A stretch of DNA of 23,590 nt. Source: an uncultured Collinsella sp. Lineage in GTDB: Bacteria; Actinomycetota; Coriobacteriia; Coriobacteriales; Coriobacteriaceae. Of this stretch, positions 6,177-14,143 are shown in pieces. The stretch lies in assembly GCA_958407995.1 (NCBI GenBank), contig CATYJU010000032.1:1-23590 (forward strand), given 5' to 3'. The notes under the pieces are model-generated. The model made no database searches. It saw nothing but the letters and a program-made list of their open reading frames with translations, and was not told the DNA's origin. Numbering within the stretch: position 1 is the stretch's first letter; the number at the start of each line of letters is the position of its first letter. The position numbers were made by a program, and so were the translations under genes.

Positions 6177-7121
6177 ATGCTCAAGACTCCTCTCTGCGAT
6201 CTGCTCGGCATCGAAAAGCCCGTGTTCCAGGGCGGTATGGCTTGGATTGCCGACGCCTCGTTGGCGTCCGCAGTGTCCGAGGCGGGCGGCTTAGGGATTA
6301 TCGCAGCCATGAACGCCGACGCCAACTGGCTGCGCGACCAGATTCACGAGCTGCGCGCCAGGACGGATAAACCTTTTGGCGTCAACGTCATGCTCATGAG
6401 CCCGTTTGCCGACGAGGTCGCGCAGGTCGTGATTGACGAGCGAGTGCCGGTCGTCGTGACGGGCGCCGGCAATCCTGCCAAGTACATGAAGGCGTGGAAC
6501 GAGGCGGGCATCAAGGTCATCCCGGTCGTTGCCTCGGTGGCGCTGGCGCGCCTCGTGGTGCGTCGTGGAGCCACGGCGGTTGTTGCCGAGGGTACCGAAT
6601 CGGGCGGCCATATTGGCGAGACCTCGACGATGGCACTGGTGCCGCAGGTCGTCGATGCGGTCGACATTCCCGTCGTGGCCGCCGGCGGTATCGCGGATGG
6701 CCGCGGGGTGGCGGCCGCCTTTATGCTTGGCGCCGCTGGCGTCCAAGTGGGTACGCGTTTTCTCGTTGCCGATGAGTGCACCGTCTCGGAGCAGTACAAG
6801 GAGATGATCCTGAAGGCCAACGACACTTCGACGCGTGCGACCGGCCGCTCGACGGGACATCCGGTGCGCGCCCTCAAGAGTCCCTTCACCAACGCCTACG
6901 CCAAGAGCGAGGCGGCGGGCGTAAGTGTCGAGGAGCTCGGGGCCATGGGCACGGGCGCCCTTCGCAAGGCCGCCAAGGACGGCAATTACGAAGAGGGTTC
7001 GTTTTTGTGTGGACAGATTGCCGGCATGGTTAGCGAGCGCCAGAGCGCACGCGAAATCGTTGACGACCTGGTCGATGGCGCCGAGCGCGTCCTGAAGGGT
7101 GCGTGCGCATGGGTAGCGTAG
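6177..7121 (+). CDS. fabK: Enoyl-ACP reductase II (FMN-dependent)
   Basis: FabK reduces trans-2-enoyl-ACP using NAD(P)H and FMN, the last step of each elongation cycle, and is not inhibited by triclosan, unlike FabI. The 314-residue product has the TIM-barrel fold signatures of the nitronate monooxygenase-like family: FQGGMAW near residue 17, EGTESGGHIGE around His145, and AAGGIADGRG followed by GVQVGTRF for FMN phosphate. The start lies two bases after the acpP stop, so translation is probably coupled. No fabI is present in the cluster. Confidence 0.95.
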   Translation: MLKTPLCDLLGIEKPVFQGGMAWIADASLASAVSEAGGLGIIAAMNADANWLRDQIHELRARTDKPFGVNVMLMSPFADEVAQVVIDERVPVVVTGAGNPAKYMKAWNEAGIKVIPVVASVALARLVVRRGATAVVAEGTESGGHIGETSTMALVPQVVDAVDIPVVAAGGIADGRGVAAAFMLGAAGVQVGTRFLVADECTVSEQYKEMILKANDTSTRATGRSTGHPVRALKSPFTNAYAKSEAAGVSVEELGAMGTGALRKAAKDGNYEEGSFLCGQIAGMVSERQSAREIVDDLVDGAERVLKGACAWVA

Positions 7122-8035
7122 CGTTTCTGTTTGCCGGCCAGGGTGCCCAACACCCCGCGATGGGCGTCGATCTGATCGAGACATCGCCGGCGGCCGCCGA
7201 GGTGTTCGCGATCGCCGACGAGGTGCGCCCGGGGACCAGCGAGCAGTGCCGGAGCGCCTCCAAGGAGGAGCTCTCGCAGACCGAGAACACGCAGCCGTGC
7301 GTGTTCGTTCACGACCTGGCAGCGGCCGCCGCATTGCGTGAGCGCGGCGTGGTGCCTGCCGCCTGTGCGGGATTTTCGCTGGGCGAGGTCGCCGCGCTCA
7401 CCTTTGCGGGGGCGTTCGATACGCGAGCGGGCTTTGAGCTTGTGTTCGAGCGCGCGGCGCTGATGGCCGCGGCTGCCGAGCGCCATCCGGGCGGCATGCG
7501 CGCCGTCATCAAGCTCGATGCGGCGCAAGTCGAGAACCTGGCTGCGCAGGCCGGCGAGGACTGCTGGCCGGTCAACTACAACAGCCCGCAGCAGACGGTT
7601 GTTGCCGGAGCGCCCGAGGCGCTGCAGGCGCTCGACGTCCTAGTAAAAGAGGCTGGCGGCCGCGCCATGAAGGTCGCGGTGTCGGGTGCATTTCATAGCC
7701 CCTATATGGCCGAGGCGACCTGTGGCCTTGCCGCATATATTGAGGCCGGTCACGCGCCGTCCCCGTTGCTCATTCCTGTTTTGGCAAATATGACAGCGGC
7801 GCCCTATCCGGCGGACCCCCAGACGGCATCGGGTGTCTTGGCCAATCAAGTGAGCCATGCCGTGCGCTGGGTCGATACGCTGCACACTCTGCAGGATCAA
7901 GGCATCGACACATTTATTGAGGTCGGTCCTGGCAAAACACTGTCGGGCCTGGTCAAGCGTACGCTGAGCGACGTTCGCGTTTATTCGTGCGAAACGGCCG
8001 AGCAGGTCGCAGCTATTGCCGATGAGCTCGCATAG
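7109..8035 (+). CDS. fabD: Malonyl-CoA:ACP transacylase
   Basis: FabD moves malonyl from CoA to ACP to supply FabH and FabF. The product has 308 residues from ATG 7109, MGSVAFLFAGQGAQ being the usual N-terminus. The nucleophile is Ser90 in GFSLGE and the partner is His196 in SGAFHSPYM. GAAGGG at 7094-7099 is nine bases from this ATG; an in-frame GTG at 7103 is only three bases away and less likely. The gene overlaps fabK by 13 nt, which implies coupling. Confidence 0.95.
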   Translation: MGSVAFLFAGQGAQHPAMGVDLIETSPAAAEVFAIADEVRPGTSEQCRSASKEELSQTENTQPCVFVHDLAAAAALRERGVVPAACAGFSLGEVAALTFAGAFDTRAGFELVFERAALMAAAAERHPGGMRAVIKLDAAQVENLAAQAGEDCWPVNYNSPQQTVVAGAPEALQALDVLVKEAGGRAMKVAVSGAFHSPYMAEATCGLAAYIEAGHAPSPLLIPVLANMTAAPYPADPQTASGVLANQVSHAVRWVDTLHTLQDQGIDTFIEVGPGKTLSGLVKRTLSDVRVYSCETAEQVAAIADELA

Positions 8036-8065
8036 CCCACAGGGCTGTAACCCGAAAGGAATGAC

Positions 8066-8839
8066 ATGGGCAACTTGAACAACGGCGCGCTCGAGCGCAA
8101 CGACTCACGCCGTGTGGCACTGGTCACGGGCGGCTCGCGGGGAATCGGCCGCGCTTGTGCGGTTGGCTTGGCGGAGGACGGCTTTGATGTTGCCGTCGTC
8201 TATGCCGGTAGCGTCGATGCCGCGCGCGAGACATGCGGAGCCTGCGAGATGGTTGGCGCCACGGCGCGCGCATATCAATGCGACGTGGCAGACCCCGCTG
8301 CCGTCAATGCGTGCGTGGAAGCGGTCCTCAACGACTTTGGCTCCATTTGGGCGCTCGTCAACAACGCCGGCATCACGCGCGACGGCCTGCTCATGCGTAT
8401 GGGTGACGATGCCTTCGACCGCGTGCTCGATGTCAATCTCAAGGGCACGTTCAATACGACGCGCGCACTCACCAAGACCTTTATGCGCCAGCGCGGCGGT
8501 TGCGTCATCAACATGAGCTCGGTTGTGGGCCTGATGGGCAATGCCGGGCAGGCCAACTACGCTGCCTCCAAGGCGGGCGTCATCGGCCTGACCAAGGCGG
8601 TAGCGCGCGAGCTTGCGCCCCGCGGCGTACGAGTGAACGCGGTCGCACCCGGGTTTGTCGAGACGGATATGACGGCAAAGCTCTCGGAGAAGGTTCGCGC
8701 GGCAACCGAGGAGCAGATTCCCCTAAAGCGCATGGCGCGCCCCGAGGAAGTGGCCGGCGTGGTGCGCTTTTTAGCGAGCGATGCGGCTGCCTACATTACG
8801 GGCGAGGTCGTACGCGTCGACGGCGGAATGGCGATGTAG
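8066..8839 (+). CDS. fabG: 3-oxoacyl-ACP reductase
   Basis: FabG is the NADPH-dependent short-chain dehydrogenase that reduces the 3-keto group. The 257-residue product shows the Rossmann motif TGGSRGIG at 21-28, NNAG near 99-102, Ser152, and Tyr165/Lys169 in YAASK. The N-terminus is about 12 residues longer than typical FabG and polar (MGNLNNGALERNDS). AAAGGA at 8055-8060 precedes the ATG. It sits between fabD and fabF in the conserved order. Confidence 0.96.
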   Translation: MGNLNNGALERNDSRRVALVTGGSRGIGRACAVGLAEDGFDVAVVYAGSVDAARETCGACEMVGATARAYQCDVADPAAVNACVEAVLNDFGSIWALVNNAGITRDGLLMRMGDDAFDRVLDVNLKGTFNTTRALTKTFMRQRGGCVINMSSVVGLMGNAGQANYAASKAGVIGLTKAVARELAPRGVRVNAVAPGFVETDMTAKLSEKVRAATEEQIPLKRMARPEEVAGVVRFLASDAAAYITGEVVRVDGGMAM

Positions 8840-8878
8840 AAATCAGGACCGAAGAACGGCTTGGATGAGGAGACCATG

Positions 8879-10126
8879 ATGGAACAGAGAGTTGCAATCA
8901 CCGGTATCGGTGCCGTGTCGCCGCTCGGCAACACCGCGCTTGCCACCTGGGCGGCCATGTGCGCCGGCACGTGCGGCATCGGCCCGATCACGCACTTCGA
9001 TACCGATGCATTTGCTGTCAAGGTGGCAGCCGAGGTCAAGGGCTTTGACGGCAACGAGTACTTTGGCAAGCGTGACGCCAAGCATCTCGACCCCTGCGTT
9101 CAGTTTGCGATGGCGGCTTCGGACGAAGCCATGCACGATGCGGGCTTTGATGCCGAAGGCGCCATCGATCGAGAGCGCCTGGGCGTCTACGTGGGGTCGG
9201 GCGTGGGCGGCATGCAGACACTCGTCGACAACGTCCACACGATCGCCGATCGGGGGCCTCGTCGCGCATCTCCTTACATGATCGCGATGATGATTCCCAA
9301 CATGGCTTCGGGCAACATCGCGATTCGCCATAAGGCAAAGGGCCCGACCCTGCCCGTCGTGACCGCGTGCGCAACCTCGGCCCATGCGGTGGGCGAGGCG
9401 TTCCGCGCCATCAAGCACGGCTATGCCGATGCGATTCTCGCCGGCGGTGCTGAGGCCGCAATTATCCCCGATGCCGTTGCGGGCTTTACGTCCTGCCGCG
9501 CATTGACCACCAATCCCGATCCCGCGACGGCATGCCGTCCGTTCGATGCAGACCGCGACGGCTTTGTGATGGGCGAGGGCGCCTGCGTGCTCGTGCTCGA
9601 GAGCATGGAACATGCGCAGGCGCGCGGTGCGCACATTTATGCCGAGGTCGTGGGCTACGGCAACACCGATGATGCCTATCACATCACGAGCCCCGATCCC
9701 GAGGCTGCCGGCATTGCCCGTGCGATATCACTGGCGGTGGCCGAGGGCGACGTTAAGCCTTCCGAGGGCCTCTACATCAACGCTCACGGCACCTCGACCA
9801 AGCTCAACGATTCGTCCGAGACGGCGGGCATTAAGCGTGCGCTCGGCGAGGACGCGGCACGCGCCGCGCACGTCTCGTCGACCAAGTCGATGACCGGCCA
9901 CATGATCGGTGCCACGGGCGCCATCGAGGTCATGGCCTGTGCCATGGCGCTCGAGCAGGGTGTGGTACCCCCGACTATTAACTACCACACGCCCGATCCC
10001 GCCTGCGATCTTGATTACACGCCTAATCGAGCGGTTCGCGCCGACCTTACCTGGGCGCTTTCGACCAACCTGGGCTTTGGCGGGCACAACGCCGCCATCG
10101 CGCTGCGTAGATATACGAGGAGCTAG
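8879..10126 (+). CDS. fabF: Beta-ketoacyl-ACP synthase II
   Basis: FabF elongates acyl-ACP by condensation with malonyl-ACP. The product has 415 residues from ATG 8879 (family about 412). The Cys-His-His triad is present: Cys164 in TACATSAHA, His303 in NAHGTSTKLND and His341 in GHMIGATGA. The frame opens with TTG at 8861 and ATG at 8876, but GAGGAG (8867-8872) lies six bases from 8879, which also gives the normal MEQRVAITGIG start. No fabB-like second synthase is in the cluster. Confidence 0.95.
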   Translation: MEQRVAITGIGAVSPLGNTALATWAAMCAGTCGIGPITHFDTDAFAVKVAAEVKGFDGNEYFGKRDAKHLDPCVQFAMAASDEAMHDAGFDAEGAIDRERLGVYVGSGVGGMQTLVDNVHTIADRGPRRASPYMIAMMIPNMASGNIAIRHKAKGPTLPVVTACATSAHAVGEAFRAIKHGYADAILAGGAEAAIIPDAVAGFTSCRALTTNPDPATACRPFDADRDGFVMGEGACVLVLESMEHAQARGAHIYAEVVGYGNTDDAYHITSPDPEAAGIARAISLAVAEGDVKPSEGLYINAHGTSTKLNDSSETAGIKRALGEDAARAAHVSSTKSMTGHMIGATGAIEVMACAMALEQGVVPPTINYHTPDPACDLDYTPNRAVRADLTWALSTNLGFGGHNAAIALRRYTRS

Positions 10127-10129
10127 AGC

Positions 10130-10606
10130 ATGGATTCCAAAAGACTTGCCGAGATAGCCGATGTTATGGAGGACCGCGGCCTCACGCGCGTACGCGTTGA
10201 GGAGCCCGATGGCACCGCGGTCGAACTTGAGCGCGTGAGCGCCGCGCAGCCGGTTGCCGTGCCCATGCCTATGCCGGGTGCCGTGACTGCTCCGGCGGTG
10301 GCTCCTGTCGCCATGCCTGCCGCCGCACCGGAGCCCACCGCGCAGGCGCCTGCCGCCGCACCGGAGCCCAAGGGCACCGAGGTGACCGCTCCCATGGTTG
10401 GCGTTTTCTATGCTGCCCCGGCGCCGGGTGACGAGCCGTTTGTGCACGTGGGCTCCAAGGTCAAGGCCGGCGAGACCCTCTGCATCATCGAGGCCATGAA
10501 GGTTCTCAACGAGGTGACGGCCGAGGCAGACGGCGAGGTGCTCGAGATCTGCGTGGCCGACGGCGACCTCGTGGAGTTTGGCAGCTGCCTCATGAGGATC
10601 GGATAG
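10130..10606 (+). CDS. accB: Biotin carboxyl carrier protein of acetyl-CoA carboxylase
   Basis: AccB carries biotin between the carboxylase and transferase sites of acetyl-CoA carboxylase. The 158-residue product has an N-terminal segment of about 40 residues, an Ala/Pro/Met-rich flexible linker (about 41-82) and the biotinyl domain. The attachment lysine is Lys124 in EAMKV. It starts three bases after the fabF stop, with GAGGAG at 10115-10120 inside the fabF end. The linker contains an 11-codon-spaced DNA duplication (10315-10370). Its ligase BirA is encoded divergently at the head of the operon. Confidence 0.96.
   Translation: MDSKRLAEIADVMEDRGLTRVRVEEPDGTAVELERVSAAQPVAVPMPMPGAVTAPAVAPVAMPAAAPEPTAQAPAAAPEPKGTEVTAPMVGVFYAAPAPGDEPFVHVGSKVKAGETLCIIEAMKVLNEVTAEADGEVLEICVADGDLVEFGSCLMRIG
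10315..10370 (+). repeat. Tandem 23-bp duplication in the accB linker
   Basis: The 23 bases at 10315-10337 recur exactly at 10348-10370, a 33-bp period (11 codons) that keeps the frame and encodes PAAAPEP twice. It lengthens the Ala/Pro linker of AccB. Such repeats arise by slippage and can vary in number between strains. Confidence 0.85.
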
Positions 10607-10609
10607 GTG

Positions 10610-11038
10610 ATGTCCATGAACAAAGAAGAGCTCAAGAAGCTGTTGCCGCATCGCGAGCCGATGCTTTTGCTCGACGAGGCCGAGCTGGTGGGCGACGAGG
10701 CCCACGGCAAGATCACGATCACGGGCGACGAGTACTTTTTGCAGGGGCATTTTCCGGGAAACCCGGTGGTCCCCGGCGTGATTCAGTGCGAGATGCTCGC
10801 CCAAAACTGTTGCGTGCTGCTGATGGACGACGAGGAAGCGCGCGGTGCGACGCCGTTCTACACGAGTCTGGACAAGGTGCGCTTTAAGCGTCCGATGCGC
10901 CCAGGTGACACGGTGGATCTGGTGTGCTCCATCACGCGTGCGCGCGGGCCGTTCCGGTTTGCGACGGGCACCGCGAGCGTCAACGGTGAGGTTTGCTGCC
11001 GCGCCGATATGTCTTTTGCACTCATGCACGAAAGTTAA
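10610..11038 (+). CDS. fabZ: 3-hydroxyacyl-ACP dehydratase
   Basis: FabZ dehydrates 3-hydroxyacyl-ACP to the trans-2-enoyl form. The hot-dog fold protein has the family motif LLPHREPMLLLDE at the start and the catalytic segment HFPGNPVVPG with Glu in QCEMLAQ. The start is uncertain: GTG 10607, ATG 10610 and ATG 10616 are in frame. GAGGA (10594-10598) favours the first two, and AGGTGAT (10605-10611) could serve the last. The product has about 140 residues. The gene practically abuts accB. No fabA or fabM is in the cluster, so how double bonds would be made, if they are, is not shown here. Confidence 0.94.
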   Translation: MSMNKEELKKLLPHREPMLLLDEAELVGDEAHGKITITGDEYFLQGHFPGNPVVPGVIQCEMLAQNCCVLLMDDEEARGATPFYTSLDKVRFKRPMRPGDTVDLVCSITRARGPFRFATGTASVNGEVCCRADMSFALMHES

Positions 11039-11048
11039 GGAAGGCTTC

Positions 11049-12392
11049 ATGTTCGACAAAGTGCTCATCGCCAACCGCGGCGAAGTTGCGGTCCGTGTTA
11101 TCCGCGCGTGCCGCGATATGGGCATCAAGACCGTCGCTGTTTATTCCACGGCCGATGCGGACGCGCTGCACGTGCAGCTTGCCGACGAGGCGTATTGCAT
11201 CGGCGGCCCGCGTCTTGCCGAGAGCTACCTCAACGACGATGCCGTGCTTACCTGTGCCGTGAAGTCGGGGGCAAAGGCAATCCATCCTGGCTACGGTTTC
11301 TTTTCCGAGAAGGCGAGCTTCGTGCGCGACTGCGACAAGTATGGCCTGGCGTTTGTCGGTCCTTCGGCCGAGGTGATCGACAGCATGGGCGACAAGGACG
11401 CCGCACGTCGAACGGCTGCCGCGGCGGGCGTGCCCATCGTGCCGGGCTGCGATTTGCTCAAAAGCCCCGAGGAGGCAACGGCCGAGGCCGAGCGCATTGG
11501 CTGCCCCGTGCTTATTAAGGCGCGCGCGGGTGGAGGCGGCCGCGGCATTCGCAAGGTCGAGCGTGTGGAAGATGCGGCAAAGGCGTTCATCGAGGCGCGT
11601 GCCGAGGGCGAGGCCGTTTTTGGCGACGGCGAGTGCTACATGGAGAAGTTCGTCGCGCCGGCGCACCACGTTGAGGTGCAGATTATGGCCGATAAGCAGG
11701 GCCATGTGTTTTCGCTCGGCGAGCGCGAGTGCTCGGTGCAGCGTCGCAACCAAAAGCTGATTGAGGAGAGCCCCGCGCCGTGCCTCGACGGACACGACGA
11801 CATTCGTGCTCGCATGCACAAGGCAGCGCGTGACCTGGCTCGTGCCGTCGGCTACGAAGGAGCCGGTACCATCGAGTTCCTGTATTCGGACGACGGCAAT
11901 TTCTACTTTATGGAAATGAACACGCGCTTGCAGGTGGAGCATCCGGTTACGGAGTTTGTGACCGATACCGACTTGGTCAAGTGGCAGCTGCGCGTGGCGG
12001 CCGGCCAGCCTTTGCCCTTTGAGCAGGAGGACATGCCGGTCCGCAACCATGCCATGGAGTGCCGCATCAATGCCGAGACGCCGGACTTTCTGCCGTCATG
12101 CGGAACGGTCACCGCGTTGCGTGTACCGGGTGGTCCGCGCGTGCGCTGGGATTCGGCCATGTTCACCGGTGCGACAGTTCCGCCGTACTACGACTCCATG
12201 CTCGGCAAGCTCATCGTGTGTGCGCCCACGCGTGACGGCGCCATTCGCAAGATGCGCTCGGCCCTGGGCGAGCTCGTGATTGAGGGCGTGAGCGAAAACA
12301 GCGAGCTTCAGCTCGACGTGCTGGCAAACGACGAGTTCTTGTCGGGCATGTATCACACCGATCTGATGGGGCATCTCTATGCTGATGAATAG
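11049..12392 (+). CDS. accC: Acetyl-CoA carboxylase, biotin carboxylase subunit
   Basis: AccC uses ATP and bicarbonate to carboxylate the biotin on AccB. The 447-residue product has the biotin carboxylase N-terminus FDKVLIANRGEVAVRVIRA, the ATP-grasp glycine loop KARAGGGGRGI near 155-165, and the ECSVQRRNQK and MNTRLQVEHPVTE signatures. The frame is open further upstream across fabZ, but AAGGAAGG (11037-11044) and homology fix the ATG at 11049. It overlaps the next gene by 14 nt. Confidence 0.96.
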   Translation: MFDKVLIANRGEVAVRVIRACRDMGIKTVAVYSTADADALHVQLADEAYCIGGPRLAESYLNDDAVLTCAVKSGAKAIHPGYGFFSEKASFVRDCDKYGLAFVGPSAEVIDSMGDKDAARRTAAAAGVPIVPGCDLLKSPEEATAEAERIGCPVLIKARAGGGGRGIRKVERVEDAAKAFIEARAEGEAVFGDGECYMEKFVAPAHHVEVQIMADKQGHVFSLGERECSVQRRNQKLIEESPAPCLDGHDDIRARMHKAARDLARAVGYEGAGTIEFLYSDDGNFYFMEMNTRLQVEHPVTEFVTDTDLVKWQLRVAAGQPLPFEQEDMPVRNHAMECRINAETPDFLPSCGTVTALRVPGGPRVRWDSAMFTGATVPPYYDSMLGKLIVCAPTRDGAIRKMRSALGELVIEGVSENSELQLDVLANDEFLSGMYHTDLMGHLYADE

Positions 12393-14103
12393 AAAAGCGA
12401 AGACGGTCAATGTCCTTGAGGGGCCGATAACCGAGTCGTGCGCCGAGTTTCCCGCGCGCCACGTGTTTATCAAGTGCCCGGAGTGCCGCCGTGTGATCGA
12501 TGAGGCACGCCTACACGACAACCTCGAGGTCTGCCCTCGTTGTGGCAAACACTTTCGCGTGAGCGGTCGCGCGCGCATGCGCATGACGGTCGACGAGGGC
12601 ACGTTTGAGGAATGGGATGCCAATCTGGCGTCGGAGGACTTCCTCTCGTTTCCCGGCTATGCCGATAAGCTCAAGAGCGTGAGCGAGCGTTCGGGCGAGC
12701 GCGATGCCGTTGTGTGCGGCAGGGGCAAAATCTGCGGTTGCGATACCGCGCTCTTCTTTATGGACGCTAACTTTATGATGGGCTCGATGGGCTCCGTGGT
12801 GGGCGAGAAGATCTGTCGCGCATTTGAGCGTGCGACCGAGCTGGGATTGCCAGTTGTCGGCTTTACCGTTTCGGGCGGTGCGCGCATGCAAGAGGGCGTG
12901 ACCTCGCTTATGCAGATGGCCAAGATTTCTGCGGCGGTTAGGCGCCACAGCGAGGCGGGCGGCCTGTATATTACGGTGCTCACCGACCCCACGACCGGAG
13001 GCGTAACCGCGAGCTTTGCCATGGAGGGCGACATTATCCTGGCCGAGCCCGATGCCCTGACGGCATTTGCCGGCCCGCGCGTGATCGAGCAGAACATGCA
13101 CAAGCGCCTGCCCAAGGGATTTCAGCGCTCCGAGTTTTTGCTGGAGCACGGCTTTTGCGATGCCGTTGTTCCGCGTGGCGAGATTGCGCTCACGGTAGGC
13201 GAGCTGTTGGCGCTACACGAAGGGCATGCGCCCAGCCTGGGGGCACCGCATGAGATTGTGCATGCGGGTCGCCGCGGCAAAAAGCTGGGACACTTGTTTA
13301 AGCGCTCGCCGGCACCAAAAACCGCGCTCGAGATTGTCAAGCAGACCCGCTCGGCAGATCGCGCCACGGCGGGTGAGATGATCTCGCTGGGCCTGGATGG
13401 ATTTGTGGAGCTGCACGGCGACCGTTACTTTGGCGACGACGCCGCTGTGGTGGCTGGCATTGGCTGGAAAGACGGACGCCCCGTAACGGTCATCGCCATC
13501 GAGCGCGGCACCACGACCAAAGAGCGTATGCGCCGCAACTTTGGCATGGCGCATCCCGAGGGCTACCGCAAAGCGCGTCGCCTTATGCGCCAGGCCGAAA
13601 AGTTTGGTCGACCGGTTCTGTGCCTGGTCGATACTTCGGGCGCGTTTTGCGGCATCGGTGCCGAGGAGCGCGGTCAGGGCGAGGCCATCGCCCAGAATCT
13701 CATGGAGATGAGCGGCCTTAAGACACCGATTGTCTCGGTGGTGACGGGTGAAGGCGGCTCTGGTGGCGCGCTGGCGCTGTCTGTGGCCGACCGCATCCTG
13801 ATGCTCTCGAGCTCGGCCTATTCGGTCGTGAGCCCCGAGGCCTGTGCGTCGATCCTGTGGAAGGATACCGAGCGCGCGAATGAGGCCGCCGAGGCGCTTA
13901 AGCTCACGGCCCCCGATCTGCTGGCGCTCGGCATCATTGACGGCATTGTTGACGATAAGGGCCTGTCGCATGAGGAGATCGCCGGTGCCGTCATGTCCTC
14001 GGCATTTGATGCCTTCGATGCGCTTGGGCAGCTCGACGACGCGACCCTCACAAACCTCCGCTACGAAAAGTACCGCGCAATCGGTCAGTACCGCACGATG
14101 TGA
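12379..14103 (+). CDS. accDA: Fused acetyl-CoA carboxylase carboxyltransferase beta-alpha (AccD-AccA)
   Basis: This subunit moves the carboxyl group from biotin to acetyl-CoA, giving malonyl-CoA. The 574-residue product joins both chains in one frame. The AccD half has a zinc ribbon with Cys33/36/52/55 (CPEC and CPRC), then GSMGSVVGEK and SGGARMQEG. The AccA half begins around residue 310 and shows DGFVELHGDRYFGDD, GTTTKERMRRNFGMAHPEGYRKA and GEGGSGGAL. Most bacteria encode accD and accA separately. The junction, around 280-320, is free of any internal stop. It overlaps accC by 14 nt and ends the acc part of the operon. Confidence 0.94.
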   Translation: MLMNRKAKTVNVLEGPITESCAEFPARHVFIKCPECRRVIDEARLHDNLEVCPRCGKHFRVSGRARMRMTVDEGTFEEWDANLASEDFLSFPGYADKLKSVSERSGERDAVVCGRGKICGCDTALFFMDANFMMGSMGSVVGEKICRAFERATELGLPVVGFTVSGGARMQEGVTSLMQMAKISAAVRRHSEAGGLYITVLTDPTTGGVTASFAMEGDIILAEPDALTAFAGPRVIEQNMHKRLPKGFQRSEFLLEHGFCDAVVPRGEIALTVGELLALHEGHAPSLGAPHEIVHAGRRGKKLGHLFKRSPAPKTALEIVKQTRSADRATAGEMISLGLDGFVELHGDRYFGDDAAVVAGIGWKDGRPVTVIAIERGTTTKERMRRNFGMAHPEGYRKARRLMRQAEKFGRPVLCLVDTSGAFCGIGAEERGQGEAIAQNLMEMSGLKTPIVSVVTGEGGSGGALALSVADRILMLSSSAYSVVSPEACASILWKDTERANEAAEALKLTAPDLLALGIIDGIVDDKGLSHEEIAGAVMSSAFDAFDALGQLDDATLTNLRYEKYRAIGQYRTM

Positions 14104-14143
14104 CAAAGGGACAGCCCGCATGTCATATTGGGAAAGGCGTTCC

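Noticed and set aside
10845..11048. An N-terminal extension of accC inside fabZ
   Set aside because: AccC homology starts at MFDKVLIANRGE, and AAGGAAGG lies right before that ATG.
9728..11128. A 466-codon minus-strand open frame over fabF, accB and fabZ
   Set aside because: Antisense shadow of well-supported genes, with no recognisable domain and a His/Arg-rich composition typical of such shadows.
13844..14143. A long N-terminal extension of the EIIC gene inside accDA
   Set aside because: It overlaps accDA in another frame with an Arg/Ser-rich sequence; the membrane protein starts at 14144 with its own ribosome binding site.
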